This document shows, one piece after another, positions 21,724-30,316 of a stretch of 64,000 nucleotides of DNA; within the stretch, counting starts at the first letter, position 1; every line of letters begins with the position of its first letter. The stretch lies in assembly GCF_003416885.1 (NCBI RefSeq), contig NZ_QVPD01000011.1, positions 33,831 to 97,830 of the forward strand. Reading direction: 5' to 3'. Below the pieces are notes generated by a model. That model was given only the letters and a program-made list of their open reading frames with translations. It did no database searches and was not told the DNA's origin. A program made the position numbers and the translations under genes. The stretch is from Cognatiluteimonas weifangensis (GTDB taxonomy: Bacteria > Pseudomonadota > Gammaproteobacteria > Xanthomonadales > Xanthomonadaceae).

Positions 21724-22389
21724 ATGGGCCGGGACATCGCCTTCGAGACGCCGTCCGGCAGCATCGGCGGCTGGCGCGCCGACCCGGTGGAAGCGCCGCG
21801 CGGCGCGCTGGTGGTGGTGCAGGAGATTTTCGGCGTCAACGCGCACCTGCGCAGCGTCGTCGACCATTACGCCGCCGAAGGCTATGTGGCGCTGGCGCCG
21901 GCGTATTTCGACCCGATCGAGCGCGGGGTCGAGCTCGACTACGGCCGGGACGGCGTCGCTCGCGGCAAGGCGCTGGTCGATGAACTCGGCTTCGACCGCG
22001 CCGTCGCCATCACCGCAGCGGCGGCGAAACTGCTGTGCAGCGAGGGCCTCAAGGTCGGGGTGGTCGGCTTCTGCTGGGGCGGCACCATCGCCCTGCTCGG
22101 CAACGTCCGGCTCGGGCTGCCCGCGGTCAGCTATTACGGCGCCCGCAACCTGCCGTTCCTGGACGAACCGCTGCGCGCGCCGATGCAGTTCCATTTCGGC
22201 GAGCACGACCGCTCGATCCCGCCGCAAGCCGTCGCCGCGCACCGCGCGAAACTGCCGGCGGCCGAGGTCTGGACCTACCCCGCCGGCCATGCCTTCAACC
22301 GCGACAGCGACCCGGCCGTCTACGACGCAGCCAGCGCACGCAGCGCGCACGCGCGCGCCATGGAACTGTTCGCCGGCGCGCTGGGTTGA
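21724..22389 (+). CDS. Dienelactone hydrolase family protein
   Basis: Alpha/beta-hydrolase of 221 residues in the carboxymethylenebutenolidase family. The catalytic triad is visible: Cys117 in GFCWGG, Asp162 in FGEHDRSI and His189 in PAGHAFNR. EIFGVNAHLR near the N-terminus is a family signature. The physiological substrate is unknown; no chlorocatechol pathway genes lie nearby. The ATG follows GGGGAG. The HIT gene begins 20 bases downstream, probably in the same message. Confidence 0.9.
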   Translation: MGRDIAFETPSGSIGGWRADPVEAPRGALVVVQEIFGVNAHLRSVVDHYAAEGYVALAPAYFDPIERGVELDYGRDGVARGKALVDELGFDRAVAITAAAAKLLCSEGLKVGVVGFCWGGTIALLGNVRLGLPAVSYYGARNLPFLDEPLRAPMQFHFGEHDRSIPPQAVAAHRAKLPAAEVWTYPAGHAFNRDSDPAVYDAASARSAHARAMELFAGALG

Positions 22390-22409
22390 GCGCCACGAAG
22401 GAGACCGCC

Positions 22410-22841
22410 ATGCCCCGGCACGCCAACGCCCCGCAACGCTACGAGCTGCATCCGCAGCTGGCCGCCGATACCCATCCGGTCGCGGCCCTGGCGCTGTGCG
22501 AGCTGCGGCTGATGGACGATGCCAATTACCCCTGGCTGGTCCTGGTGCCGCGGCTGCCGCAGGCGCGCGAGCTGATCGACCTGGATGCCACGCAACGGCA
22601 TGTGCTCGGCGACGAGGTCGACATCGCCGCACGCGTGCTGCGCGACGTGTTCCAGCCGCACAAGCTCAACGTCGCCGCGCTCGGCAACCTGGTGCCGCAA
22701 CTGCACGTGCACGTGATCGCCCGCTACGAGCACGATCCGGCCTGGCCGGCGCCGGTCTGGGGCCGGGTCGCGGCGCGGCCGTACACGCCCGAGGCGCTGG
22801 TGGAGCGCATCGCCCAGCTGCGCGACGCGCTACGGACCTGA
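22410..22841 (+). CDS. HIT-domain protein
   Basis: Predicted nucleotide hydrolase or transferase of the histidine-triad superfamily, 143 residues. The triad is QLHVHVIAR, with three histidine positions reduced to HxHxI/A, as in the subgroup of short proteobacterial HIT proteins. YPWLVLVPR and FQPHKLNVAALGN are the other conserved strands. The ATG follows AAGGAG. Substrate unknown. It sits between the hydrolase and a small exported protein. Confidence 0.85.
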   Translation: MPRHANAPQRYELHPQLAADTHPVAALALCELRLMDDANYPWLVLVPRLPQARELIDLDATQRHVLGDEVDIAARVLRDVFQPHKLNVAALGNLVPQLHVHVIARYEHDPAWPAPVWGRVAARPYTPEALVERIAQLRDALRT

Positions 22842-22849
22842 ACGCCCGC

Positions 22850-23152
22850 ATGAAACAGCTGCTGCTTGCCGCCCTGCTCGCCACCACGACGATGGCGACC
22901 ACGTGGCCCGCGCACGCGGGCCTGTTCGACAAATCGCCGGAGCAGTCGGCCGAGGAAGCCGCGCGCGCCAACCTGGCCGCGGTCACGATCTGGGTCGATG
23001 CGAGTTGGGGCTTCCGCAACCAGGGCGCGGCCAATGCGCTGAGCCGCGCGCACCAGGCGTTCGCCAGCCGCGGCTACCAGATCGTGGACGTGGCGCCCTA
23101 CATCGAGAACGGCGACCTGCAGGGCTTCTTCGTCACCTATCGGAAGCCGTAG
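22850..23152 (+). CDS. Small exported protein, unknown function
   Basis: 100 residues with a clear signal peptide (about 1-23, cleavage after AHA). The mature part starts GLFDKSPEQS and has no cysteine, so it is probably soluble in the periplasm. It ends DLQGFFVTYRKP. I do not recognise a family. The ATG lies 8 bases after the HIT stop, so it is probably co-transcribed. It could be misannotated as an extension of the preceding gene, but the signal sequence argues for its own start. Confidence 0.72.
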   Translation: MKQLLLAALLATTTMATTWPAHAGLFDKSPEQSAEEAARANLAAVTIWVDASWGFRNQGAANALSRAHQAFASRGYQIVDVAPYIENGDLQGFFVTYRKP

Positions 23153-23172
23153 CCGCTCGTTGGAGCAGGCGA

Positions 23173-23748
23173 TCAGGTCCGCGGCAACGTGACCCCGGTC
23201 TGGCCCTGGTACTTGCCGCCGCGATCGCGGTAGGAAGTCTCGCAGACGTCGTCCGCGGCGGCCTGGAAGAACAGCATCTGCGCCACGCCTTCGCCGGCGT
23301 AGATCTTGGCCGGCAGCGGCGTGGTGTTGGAGAACTCCAGGGTCACGTGGCCTTCCCACTCCGGCTCCAGCGGGGTGACGTTGACGATGATCCCGCAGCG
23401 CGCGTAGGTGCTCTTGCCCAGGCACACCACCAGGGTGTCGCGCGGGATGCGGAAGAACTCCATCGTGCGCGCCAGCGCGAAGGAATTGGGCGGAATGATG
23501 CACACGTCGGCCTCGACGTCGACGAAGCTGCCCGGGTCGAACGCCTTGGGGTCGACGATGGTCGAGTTGATGTTGGTGAACACCTTGAACTCGCGCGAGC
23601 AGCGCACGTCGTAGCCGTAGCTGGAAGTGCCGTAGCTGACGATGCGGCGGCCGTCGCCGGCGGTCTTGACCTGGCCCGGCTCGAACGGCTCGATCATGCC
23701 CTGCTGCTCCGCCATGCGGCGGATCCAGCGGTCGCTCTTGATGCTCAT
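23173..23748 (-). CDS. dcd: dCTP deaminase
   Basis: Deaminates dCTP to dUTP, the first step to dTTP in gammaproteobacteria. It has 191 residues. The catalytic glutamate is in VTLEFSNTT (Glu138), and the conserved DVRCSREF and PGSFVDVEA segments and the trimer-forming GKSTYARCG are present. It lies 10 bases downstream of mrp, in the same direction, so the two are probably one operon. Confidence 0.97.
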   Translation of the reverse strand: MSIKSDRWIRRMAEQQGMIEPFEPGQVKTAGDGRRIVSYGTSSYGYDVRCSREFKVFTNINSTIVDPKAFDPGSFVDVEADVCIIPPNSFALARTMEFFRIPRDTLVVCLGKSTYARCGIIVNVTPLEPEWEGHVTLEFSNTTPLPAKIYAGEGVAQMLFFQAAADDVCETSYRDRGGKYQGQTGVTLPRT

Positions 23749-23758
23749 GCGTGCTCCC

Positions 23759-24826
23759 CTAGACCATCGAGGCGGCGATCGACATCGCCGCGCGCGGACG
23801 CGCCGCCAGCCGCGCGGCGATCGCCCGTGCGGTGGTGCGGTAGGCCTGCGCCGCGGTCGACTCCGGCGCCGAGACCACCACCGGCACGCCGATGTCGCCC
23901 TGCTCGCGGATCGCCAGCTCCAGCGGCAGGCTGCCCAGCAGCGCCACCCCGTACTGCGTCGCCATGCGCTCGCCGCCGCCCTGGCCGAAGATGTGCTCGG
24001 CATGGCCGCACTGGCTGCACACGTGCACCGCCATGTTCTCCACCAGCCCCAGCACCGGCACCTTGACCTTCTCGAACATCTTCAGCGCCTTGCGCGCGTC
24101 CATCGTCGCCACTTCCTGCGGGGTGGTGACGACGATCGCGCCGGAGACCGGGATCTTCTGCGCCAGCGTCAGCTGGATGTCGCCGGTGCCCGGCGGCAGA
24201 TCGACGATCAGGTAGTCCAGGCCCGTCTCCCCGCCCCACAGGGTCTGCTCCAGCAGCTGGGTCAGGGCCTGGGTCGCCATCGGCCCGCGCCAGATCATCG
24301 GCGTGTCGTGCTCGACCATCAGCCCGATCGACATCGCCTCGATGCCGTGCGCGCGCAGCGGCACGATCGACTTGCCGTCGGGGCTGTCCGGACGCCCGGA
24401 CAGGCCGAGCATGGTGGGGATGCTGGGGCCGTAGACGTCGGCGTCGAGCACGCCCACGCGGGCGCCGTCGGCGGCCAGCGCCAGCGCCAGGTTGACCGCC
24501 GTGGTCGACTTGCCGACCCCGCCCTTGCCCGAACCGATGGCGAGGATGTTGCGGATCCGCGACGAGGGCACCACGTTGGGCTGCGGCGCGTGCGTGGCGA
24601 TCCGGTGGCCGATCTCGCAGCTGGCCAGCGGCAGCGGCGCCAGCGCGGCGGCGACCGCCGCGCGCAGGGCCGCAACCGCGTCGTCGCCCAGCGGATAGCC
24701 CAGCGCCAGCGCCACCGCGGCCCCGCCTTCGCCGGCGGCGGCGCGGATGCGCGCACCGGTCTCGGACAGGCGCAGGCCGCAAGCCGGGTCGAGGACCGCG
24801 GCGATCTTCTCTTCGATCTCGTTCAT
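23759..24826 (-). CDS. mrp: Iron-sulfur cluster carrier Mrp/ApbC
   Basis: Cytosolic P-loop ATPase that binds and transfers Fe-S clusters. It has 355 residues: an N-terminal MIP18-like domain (about 1-75), a deviant Walker [12 protein letters not shown] (Lys106), DADVYGPS, and a CxxC (CSQC) that holds the bridging cluster. A TACAAT box ends only 6 bases before the ATG, so the transcript may have little or no leader. It is followed by dcd. Confidence 0.95.
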   Translation of the reverse strand: MNEIEEKIAAVLDPACGLRLSETGARIRAAAGEGGAAVALALGYPLGDDAVAALRAAVAAALAPLPLASCEIGHRIATHAPQPNVVPSSRIRNILAIGSGKGGVGKSTTAVNLALALAADGARVGVLDADVYGPSIPTMLGLSGRPDSPDGKSIVPLRAHGIEAMSIGLMVEHDTPMIWRGPMATQALTQLLEQTLWGGETGLDYLIVDLPPGTGDIQLTLAQKIPVSGAIVVTTPQEVATMDARKALKMFEKVKVPVLGLVENMAVHVCSQCGHAEHIFGQGGGERMATQYGVALLGSLPLELAIREQGDIGVPVVVSAPESTAAQAYRTTARAIAARLAARPRAAMSIAASMV

Positions 24827-24832
24827 GGCGTC

Positions 24833-24838
24833 ATTGTA
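24833..24838 (-). promoter_or_regulatory. -10 box abutting the mrp start codon
   Basis: TACAAT on the minus strand at 24838-24833, with six bases before the ATG at 24826. If used, transcription would begin at or beside the start codon. No ribosome-binding site lies between the box and the ATG. Confidence 0.45.
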
Positions 24839-24917
24839 CCGGCACCGCCGCGACCGCCGCGGCCGCGCCGTCGCGGAACGTGTCGCGCCGGGCGCGTCCA
24901 TACGCGGGCGGATGCGG

Positions 24918-24923
24918 TATAAC
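24918..24923 (+). promoter_or_regulatory. -10 box for the DUF2147 gene
   Basis: TATAAC on the plus strand, 58 bases before the ATG at 24982; a strong GGAGGAG ribosome site lies between them. No clear -35. Confidence 0.45.
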
Positions 24924-24981
24924 TCCCCCAGCCCGGGCGGCCCTTGCCATCCGGTCGTCCAGCATCCCTCGGAGGAGATCC

Positions 24982-25425
24982 ATGCGTACCCCATTCAAGT
25001 GCGCCAAGCTGTTCGCCCTGCTGCTGCTTGCCTTGCCGTTGGCGTCTTTCGCCCAGAGCTCGCCGGAGGGCCGCTGGAAGACCATCGACGACGAAACCGG
25101 CAAGGTGAAGTCGATCGTCGAGATCACCCGCATGACCAACGGCACCCTGCAGGGCAGGGTGGTCGAGATCCTGCATTCCGACAAGGGCCCGAACCCGATC
25201 TGCGACAAGTGCAAGGGCGCCAACCACAACAAGCCGGTCAAGGGCATGACCATCCTCTGGGGCCTGAAGCCCGACGGCAACCGCTGGAGCGGCGGCACCG
25301 TGCTGGATCCGGCCAAGGGCAAGACCTACAAGTCCAAGGTCGAACTGCTCGAGGGCGGCCGCAAGCTGGGCATGTCCGGCTGCATCGCCTTCATCTGCCG
25401 GCAGCAGGTCTGGGTGCGCGAATAA
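24982..25425 (+). CDS. DUF2147 exported protein
   Basis: 147 residues with a signal peptide (about 1-24, SFAQ). The mature domain has the DUF2147 pattern: GRWKTIDDETGKVKSIVEI, GRVVEIL, a CDKCKG motif, GMTILWGLK, and GTVLDPAKGKTYKSKVEL. A C-terminal pair of cysteines (GCIAFICRQQ) could form a disulfide. The family is periplasmic with no assigned activity. The ATG follows GGAGGAG. It stands alone and ends at a strong terminator. Confidence 0.9.
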   Translation: MRTPFKCAKLFALLLLALPLASFAQSSPEGRWKTIDDETGKVKSIVEITRMTNGTLQGRVVEILHSDKGPNPICDKCKGANHNKPVKGMTILWGLKPDGNRWSGGTVLDPAKGKTYKSKVELLEGGRKLGMSGCIAFICRQQVWVRE

Positions 25426-25451
25426 CCGCCGCGACCGCAGCGACCGCAACG

Positions 25452-25487
25452 ACGCAAGGCCCGGCATCCGCCGGGCCTTGCGTTTTC
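25452..25487 (+). terminator. Rho-independent terminator after the DUF2147 gene
   Basis: A 14-base perfect stem (25452-25465 with 25470-25483) with loop ATCC is followed by a run of T. It lies 26 bases after the stop codon and upstream of the metG promoter. Confidence 0.88.
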
Positions 25488-25520
25488 CGGGCGCGCTCGC
25501 CGGGACCGGTCGGGACCGCG

Positions 25521-25529
25521 TGCGATAAT
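25521..25529 (+). promoter_or_regulatory. Extended -10 for metG
   Basis: TGCGATAAT (TGn followed by GATAAT) on the plus strand, 29 bases before the metG ATG at 25559. No matching -35 is clear, as expected for an extended -10 promoter. Confidence 0.5.
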
Positions 25530-25558
25530 CGCCGGTCGCCGCAAAACGCACGTCGCCC

Positions 25559-27667
25559 ATGCCCCGCACCGCGCTCGTCACCAACGCCCTGCCCTACGCC
25601 AACGGCCCGCTGCACCTGGGCCACCTGGTGGGCTACATCCAGGCCGACATCTGGGTGCGGGCGCGACGCATGGCCGGCGACACCGTGCATTACGTCTGCG
25701 CCGACGACACCCACGGCACCCCGATCATGCTCGCCGCGGAGAAGGCCGGAACCACGCCGGAAGCTTTCATCGCCGGCATCCAGGCCGGGCACGAACGCGA
25801 CTTCGCCGACTTCGGCGTCGCCTTCGACCATTACGACTCGACCCACTCCGCCGGCAACCGCGCGCTGACCGAGACGATCTACGCGAAACTCGACGCCGCC
25901 GGGCACATCACCCGACGCTCGGTCGCCCAGCTCTACGATCCGGTCAAGGGCATGTTCCTGCCCGACCGCTACGTCAAGGGCACCTGCCCCAACTGCGGTG
26001 CGGCCGACCAGTACGGCGACAACTGCGAGAATTGCGGCGCCACCTATGCGCCGACCGAGCTGAAGGCGCCGTATTCGGTGGTCAGCGGCGCCACGCCGGA
26101 GCTGCGCGAGTCCGAGCATTTCTTCTTCGAAGTCGGGCACTTCGAGGCGTTCCTGCGGCAGTGGCTGGCCGGCGATGTCGCCGTGCCCGGGGTCAAGGCC
26201 AAGCTGCAGGAGTGGCTGGACGGCGACGGCGGCCTGCGCGCCTGGGACATCTCCCGCGACGCGCCCTACTTCGGCTTCCAGATCCCCGGCCATCCGGGCA
26301 AGTACCTGTACGTCTGGATCGACGCGCCGATCGGCTACCTGGCCAGCTTCCAGGCACTGTGCGAGCGCCGCGGGCTGGCGTTCGACGACTACATCGGCGC
26401 CGACAGCCGGGCCGAGCTGCACCATTTCATCGGCAAGGACATCGTCAACTTCCACGGCCTGTTCTGGCCGGCGATGCTGCACGGCGCCGGCCTGCGCGCG
26501 CCGACGCGGCTGCACGTCAACGGCTACCTGACCGTGGACGGCGCCAAGATGTCGAAGTCGCGCGGCACCTTCGTGATGGCGCGCACCTACCTCGACAGCG
26601 GCCTGCCGCCAGAGGCGCTGCGCTACTACTTCGCGGCCAAGTCCGCCGGCGGGGTCGAGGACCTGGACCTGAACCTGGCCGACTTCGTCGCGCGGGTGAA
26701 CGCCGACGTGGTCGGCAAGTTCGTCAACCTCGCCAGCCGTTGCGCCGGGTTCATCGGCAAGCGCTTCGGCGGACGGCTGGCCGGCGCGTTGCCGGAACCG
26801 GAGACCTATGCGCGCTTCGCCGCCGCGCTGACGCCGATCCGCGCGGCCTACGCGCGCAACGAGCCGGCCAGCGTGCTGCGCCAGGCGATGGCGCTGGCCG
26901 ACGAGGCCAACCGCTACATCGACGAACGCAAGCCCTGGGTGCTGGCCAAGCAGGACGGCGCGGACGCCGAGTTGCAGGCGGTCTGCAGCCAGGGCCTGAA
27001 CCTGTTCCGGGTGCTGGCGCTGGCGCTGGCGCCGGTGCTGCCGGCGCTGGCGCGGCAGGTGGAAACATTCCTGGACGCGCCGCTGCAACGCTGGGGCGAC
27101 GCCGACGCGCCGCTGCTGGGTCACGCCATCGCCGCCTACCAGCCGCTGTTCACCCGCATCGACCCCAAGCAGATCGCCGCCATGACCGAAGCCTCGAAGG
27201 ACACCCTCGCCGCCCCCGTACCGGCCCCTGCCGGCACGGCGCCGACCGCACCCGCTGCCACGCCTGCCGGTGCGGGCGCAGCGCCGGCCGCGAAGGCCAC
27301 CGCCGCGAAGGCCGCGGGCGACGCCGCGCCCGCGGCAACGGTCTCCCTCGACGACTTCGCCCGGCTCGACCTGCGCATCGGCAAGGTGCTGGCCTGCGAG
27401 TTCGTGGAAGGCTCCGACAAGCTGCTGCGCTTCGAGCTCGACGCCGGCGAGCTCGGCAAGCGCCAGATCTTCTCCGGGATCCGCGCCAGCTACGGCGCGC
27501 CGGACACGCTGGTCGGCCGCAACGTCGTGTTCATCGCCAACCTGGCGCCGCGCAAGATGCGCTTCGGCGTCAGCGAAGGCATGATCCTGTCGGCCGGTGT
27601 CGACGCCGGCGCGCTGCACCTGCTGGGTGTCGACGCCGGCGCGCAGCCGGGCATGCCGGTGAAGTGA
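25559..27667 (+). CDS. metG: Methionyl-tRNA synthetase
   Basis: Charges tRNA-Met. It has 702 residues, the long dimeric form. The class I HIGH-type motif lies in PLHLGHLVG, the zinc knuckle has CPNC and CENC (about 143-160), and KMSKS is near residue 330. An Ala/Pro-rich linker (about 553-592) leads to the C-terminal EMAP/tRNA-binding domain (about 595-702). It lies upstream of rnfB with a 42-base gap, as in Xanthomonas. Confidence 0.97.
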   Translation: MPRTALVTNALPYANGPLHLGHLVGYIQADIWVRARRMAGDTVHYVCADDTHGTPIMLAAEKAGTTPEAFIAGIQAGHERDFADFGVAFDHYDSTHSAGNRALTETIYAKLDAAGHITRRSVAQLYDPVKGMFLPDRYVKGTCPNCGAADQYGDNCENCGATYAPTELKAPYSVVSGATPELRESEHFFFEVGHFEAFLRQWLAGDVAVPGVKAKLQEWLDGDGGLRAWDISRDAPYFGFQIPGHPGKYLYVWIDAPIGYLASFQALCERRGLAFDDYIGADSRAELHHFIGKDIVNFHGLFWPAMLHGAGLRAPTRLHVNGYLTVDGAKMSKSRGTFVMARTYLDSGLPPEALRYYFAAKSAGGVEDLDLNLADFVARVNADVVGKFVNLASRCAGFIGKRFGGRLAGALPEPETYARFAAALTPIRAAYARNEPASVLRQAMALADEANRYIDERKPWVLAKQDGADAELQAVCSQGLNLFRVLALALAPVLPALARQVETFLDAPLQRWGDADAPLLGHAIAAYQPLFTRIDPKQIAAMTEASKDTLAAPVPAPAGTAPTAPAATPAGAGAAPAAKATAAKAAGDAAPAATVSLDDFARLDLRIGKVLACEFVEGSDKLLRFELDAGELGKRQIFSGIRASYGAPDTLVGRNVVFIANLAPRKMRFGVSEGMILSAGVDAGALHLLGVDAGAQPGMPVK

Positions 27668-27709
27668 CACCCCGGGCCCGCGGTCCTGCACCGCCACCCC
27701 CGACCGGAC

Positions 27710-28129
27710 ATGGCCGACACCCCCGACCTGATCGAACGCCTCGACCGCATCCTGCCGCAGACCCAGTGCGGGCAGTGCGGCTACTCCGGCTGCCGGCCGT
27801 ACGCGCAGGCGCTGGCGCGCGGCGAGGCAGACATCGACCGCTGCCCGCCCGGCGGCGACGCCGGCGCCCGCGCGCTGGCGCAGGTGCTCGGGGTCGCGGC
27901 CAAGCCCTTCGACCGCAGCCGCGGCGCGCACACGCCGGCGCAGGTCGCGTTGATCGTGGAGGACGCCTGCATCGGCTGCACCAAGTGCATCCAGGCGTGT
28001 CCGGTCGACGCCATCGTCGGCGGGCCCAAACACATGCACACGGTGCTCGAGTCCCCGTGCACCGGCTGCGGGCTGTGCGTGCCCGCCTGCCCGGTGGATT
28101 GCATCGTGATGGTGCCGCCGCTGGTCTAG
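27710..28129 (+). CDS. rsxB: RnfB-like Fe-S electron-transfer protein
   Basis: 139 residues. The N-terminal cluster motif CGQCGYSGC with a later CPPGGD gives four ligands (Cys20, Cys23, Cys28, Cys45). Two ferredoxin motifs follow ([12 protein letters not shown] and [12 protein letters not shown]). RnfB normally has an N-terminal membrane anchor and works in a six-subunit Rnf/Rsx complex; here the anchor is missing and no other rnf gene is in the window. It may serve as a soluble ferredoxin-like carrier. Confidence 0.88.
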   Translation: MADTPDLIERLDRILPQTQCGQCGYSGCRPYAQALARGEADIDRCPPGGDAGARALAQVLGVAAKPFDRSRGAHTPAQVALIVEDACIGCTKCIQACPVDAIVGGPKHMHTVLESPCTGCGLCVPACPVDCIVMVPPLV

Positions 28130-28138
28130 CGCAGGGCC

Positions 28139-28178
28139 ATTCGCCGCCCCGGCGAATACCGGGACCCAGTGTCCCGGT
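28139..28178. repeat. Two adjacent perfect hairpins after rsxB
   Basis: ATTCGCC pairs with GGCGAAT (28139-28157, loop GCCCC), followed at once by ACCGGGAC pairing with GTCCCGGT (28158-28178, loop CCAGT). There is no T run. This may be a REP-type element or a factor-dependent terminator between two convergent genes. Confidence 0.6.
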
Positions 28179-28291
28179 CCGTCATCGCCGGCATCGGATC
28201 ACGGCGTTCGCCGGGATGACTTCGGCGCATCGTTTAGGCTTTCCCCGGCAGTTTGCGCAGCGCAGTGCGCTGGCGCGACTCGCCGTTGCGC

Positions 28292-29359
28292 CTAGTGCGG
28301 CGTCTCGCAGGCCGCGCAGATGCGTTCGACGCGATAACCGCGCGCGCGCAGCTTCTCGACCAGGCCGTCCGCGCCCAGCAGGTGCAGCGCGCCGACCACC
28401 ACCAGGGTGTCGTCGTCGCCCGGCGCCTGCAGCCGCTGCTCGATCCGCGGCAGCCAGGCGTCGTTGCGCTCGACGTTGACGTGCCGATACAGGTCCGGGT
28501 AGTCGCGCTGCATCTCGGTGGCCATGCCGTCCCACAGCGTCGCGGCATCGCCCGCGCGCCAGGCCGCATGCAATTGCTGCAATTCGCGGTCGCCCTGTTC
28601 CGACTCGCCCAGCGCCTCGTCCAGCAACTGCAGTTGCTCGGCGGCGTCCATGCCGTCGAGGAAGGCGATCTGCTGCGCGCCGGTCTCGAACCCGGCGGTC
28701 GGCTTGCCGGCCCGCCGCGCGGCGTCCGCGAAGTGGCGATCCAGGCCCAGCGCGGGATCGAGCCCGGCCCGGGTCATCGCCACGATGCTCACCGTCAGGC
28801 CGACGAACCAGGGCTCGAACATCTGCAGCGCCTGCGGCGTCAGCCCGGTGGCCTGCAGGCCGTCGGCGTTGGCGGCGAACCACGCCTGCAGCTTGCGCGC
28901 GGTGTCCGCCGGCAGCTGGCTGTCCAGGCGGGTGCCGTCCACGCGCAATGCGGCCTGGCCCATCTGCAGCGCCAGCGCCGGCGATTCCAGCTCCTCCGGC
29001 GCCATCTCGAACAGCAGCGACTCGGCATCGGCGAACGCGGCGTCGACCTCCGCCGCCAGCGGATAGTCCGTCGGCTTGAGCAGGTGGAAGGAGCCGAGCA
29101 GGTAGACGTCCGCCCCCGTGCCCGCGCCCGCGCCCTCGGCGCCGCCGGACACCTTCCACAACAGCGGCACCGGCGGCGGCGCTTGCGGTGCCGGTGCGAC
29201 TGCCGCGCGCGGGGCCGCCGTCGGCGCAGCCGCCGGGGCACGCTGCGCGTGTGCCTGCGCGGGCTGCGGCGCGGACGCCGGGAGCGGCACCGAAGCATGG
29301 GCGAAGGCGGCGACCAGGGCCGCCGTGCACGATGCCAGTAACAACGCACGGAGCTGCAT
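28292..29359 (-). CDS. TraB/GumN family protein
   Basis: Exported protein of 355 residues with a signal peptide (about 1-22) and a long Ala/Pro/Gln linker. The TraB/GumN domain follows, with YLLGSFHLLKPTDYPL and a C-terminal VVVGALHLLGADGLVEKLRARGY. The family fold resembles metal-dependent hydrolases; GumN is linked to the xanthan locus in Xanthomonas, but its role is unproven. Here it ends the nnrD-to-DUF1684 series, 8 bases after the DUF1684 gene. Confidence 0.87.
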   Translation of the reverse strand: MQLRALLLASCTAALVAAFAHASVPLPASAPQPAQAHAQRAPAAAPTAAPRAAVAPAPQAPPPVPLLWKVSGGAEGAGAGTGADVYLLGSFHLLKPTDYPLAAEVDAAFADAESLLFEMAPEELESPALALQMGQAALRVDGTRLDSQLPADTARKLQAWFAANADGLQATGLTPQALQMFEPWFVGLTVSIVAMTRAGLDPALGLDRHFADAARRAGKPTAGFETGAQQIAFLDGMDAAEQLQLLDEALGESEQGDRELQQLHAAWRAGDAATLWDGMATEMQRDYPDLYRHVNVERNDAWLPRIEQRLQAPGDDDTLVVVGALHLLGADGLVEKLRARGYRVERICAACETPH

Positions 29360-29367
29360 GGGAACCC

Positions 29368-30315
29368 TCAGGAATGCGGCGGTTTGGCGTAGGCCTGCTC
29401 GCCGGCGGTGATCGCCAGGTCGAGGCGGTTTTCCGGCGGCGGCAGCGGACAGGTCGCGAACGCGGTGAACGCGCACGGCGGATTGTAGGACCGGTTGAAG
29501 TCGAGCACGACCTTGCCGGCGGCGTCGGGCATCGGCGCGTACAGGAAACGCCCGGCGCCGTAGCTGCCGCGGCCGTTGGTGCGGTCGGCGAACACCAGGA
29601 ACAGCTCGCCCTCGCCCTCGTCCAGCGCCTCGAGGCGGTAGGTCTTGCCGTCGCGCGTGAATTCGACCGCGCCGGGATTGGGTACCGCGTCGACGGTGCC
29701 GATGATGTTGGCGATCTCCAGCGTCTTGCCGGGCGGATGCGGCACGAAGGTGCCTTCGATTTTCCACGTCGCGTCCGCCGGCCAGTACGCCAGGCCCGCG
29801 AACCGCACCCGCGTGGGCGCATCGGCGTGCTTGACCCGCAACGCGTAGCGGCCGCCGCGCTCGATCACCGTGGCCTGGCCGCGGCCGGCGTCGAAGCCGA
29901 TCACGCTCGGCCCCGCCGGCGCAGTATCCGTGCGCAGCGGCGCGGCGGCGGCGAGCGGCTGCCCGTCCAGGGTCGGCGCCGCGGCTGCGTCCGGCACGAA
30001 ACGCAACTGCCCGCCCTTGAGGTCGAGCATGCCCAGGTGCTCCGGGCCCATCGCCAGGCGGATGCCGTTGTCGGCGTCGCTGCCCAGGTAATGGCTGCCC
30101 GGATCGATCCAGTGCAAGCCGATCAGGCTGGCCCAGCCGTCGGCGGCGAGCAGGCGTTCGCGGCGCTGGTCGCGCCAGGCCTGTTCGGCGCGGGCAAAGG
30201 CGGTGGCGGCGGCGGCCTGGTCCACGGTCGGTGTTCCCTCGTTGTCGTGGCGCTGGCAACCCACGACCAGGGCGATCGCGGCGGCGGCCAGCAGCAGGTG
30301 GCGGATTCGGGGCAT
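29368..30315 (-). CDS. DUF1684 lipoprotein
   Basis: 315 residues. A signal peptide ends in a lipobox with cysteine in VVGCQ. The domain contains ADGWASLIGLHW near the start and the conserved RSYNPPCAFTAFATCPLPP near the end, which define DUF1684. Function unknown. The ATG is one base after the mutL stop, so translation is likely coupled to mutL. No catalytic residues can be named. Confidence 0.88.
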   Translation of the reverse strand: MPRIRHLLLAAAAIALVVGCQRHDNEGTPTVDQAAAATAFARAEQAWRDQRRERLLAADGWASLIGLHWIDPGSHYLGSDADNGIRLAMGPEHLGMLDLKGGQLRFVPDAAAAPTLDGQPLAAAAPLRTDTAPAGPSVIGFDAGRGQATVIERGGRYALRVKHADAPTRVRFAGLAYWPADATWKIEGTFVPHPPGKTLEIANIIGTVDAVPNPGAVEFTRDGKTYRLEALDEGEGELFLVFADRTNGRGSYGAGRFLYAPMPDAAGKVVLDFNRSYNPPCAFTAFATCPLPPPENRLDLAITAGEQAYAKPPHS

Positions 30316-30316
30316 C

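Noticed and set aside
25391..28039. Long minus-strand open frame opposite metG
   Set aside because: metG and rsxB motifs are unambiguous on the plus strand; the antisense frame has no recognisable domain.
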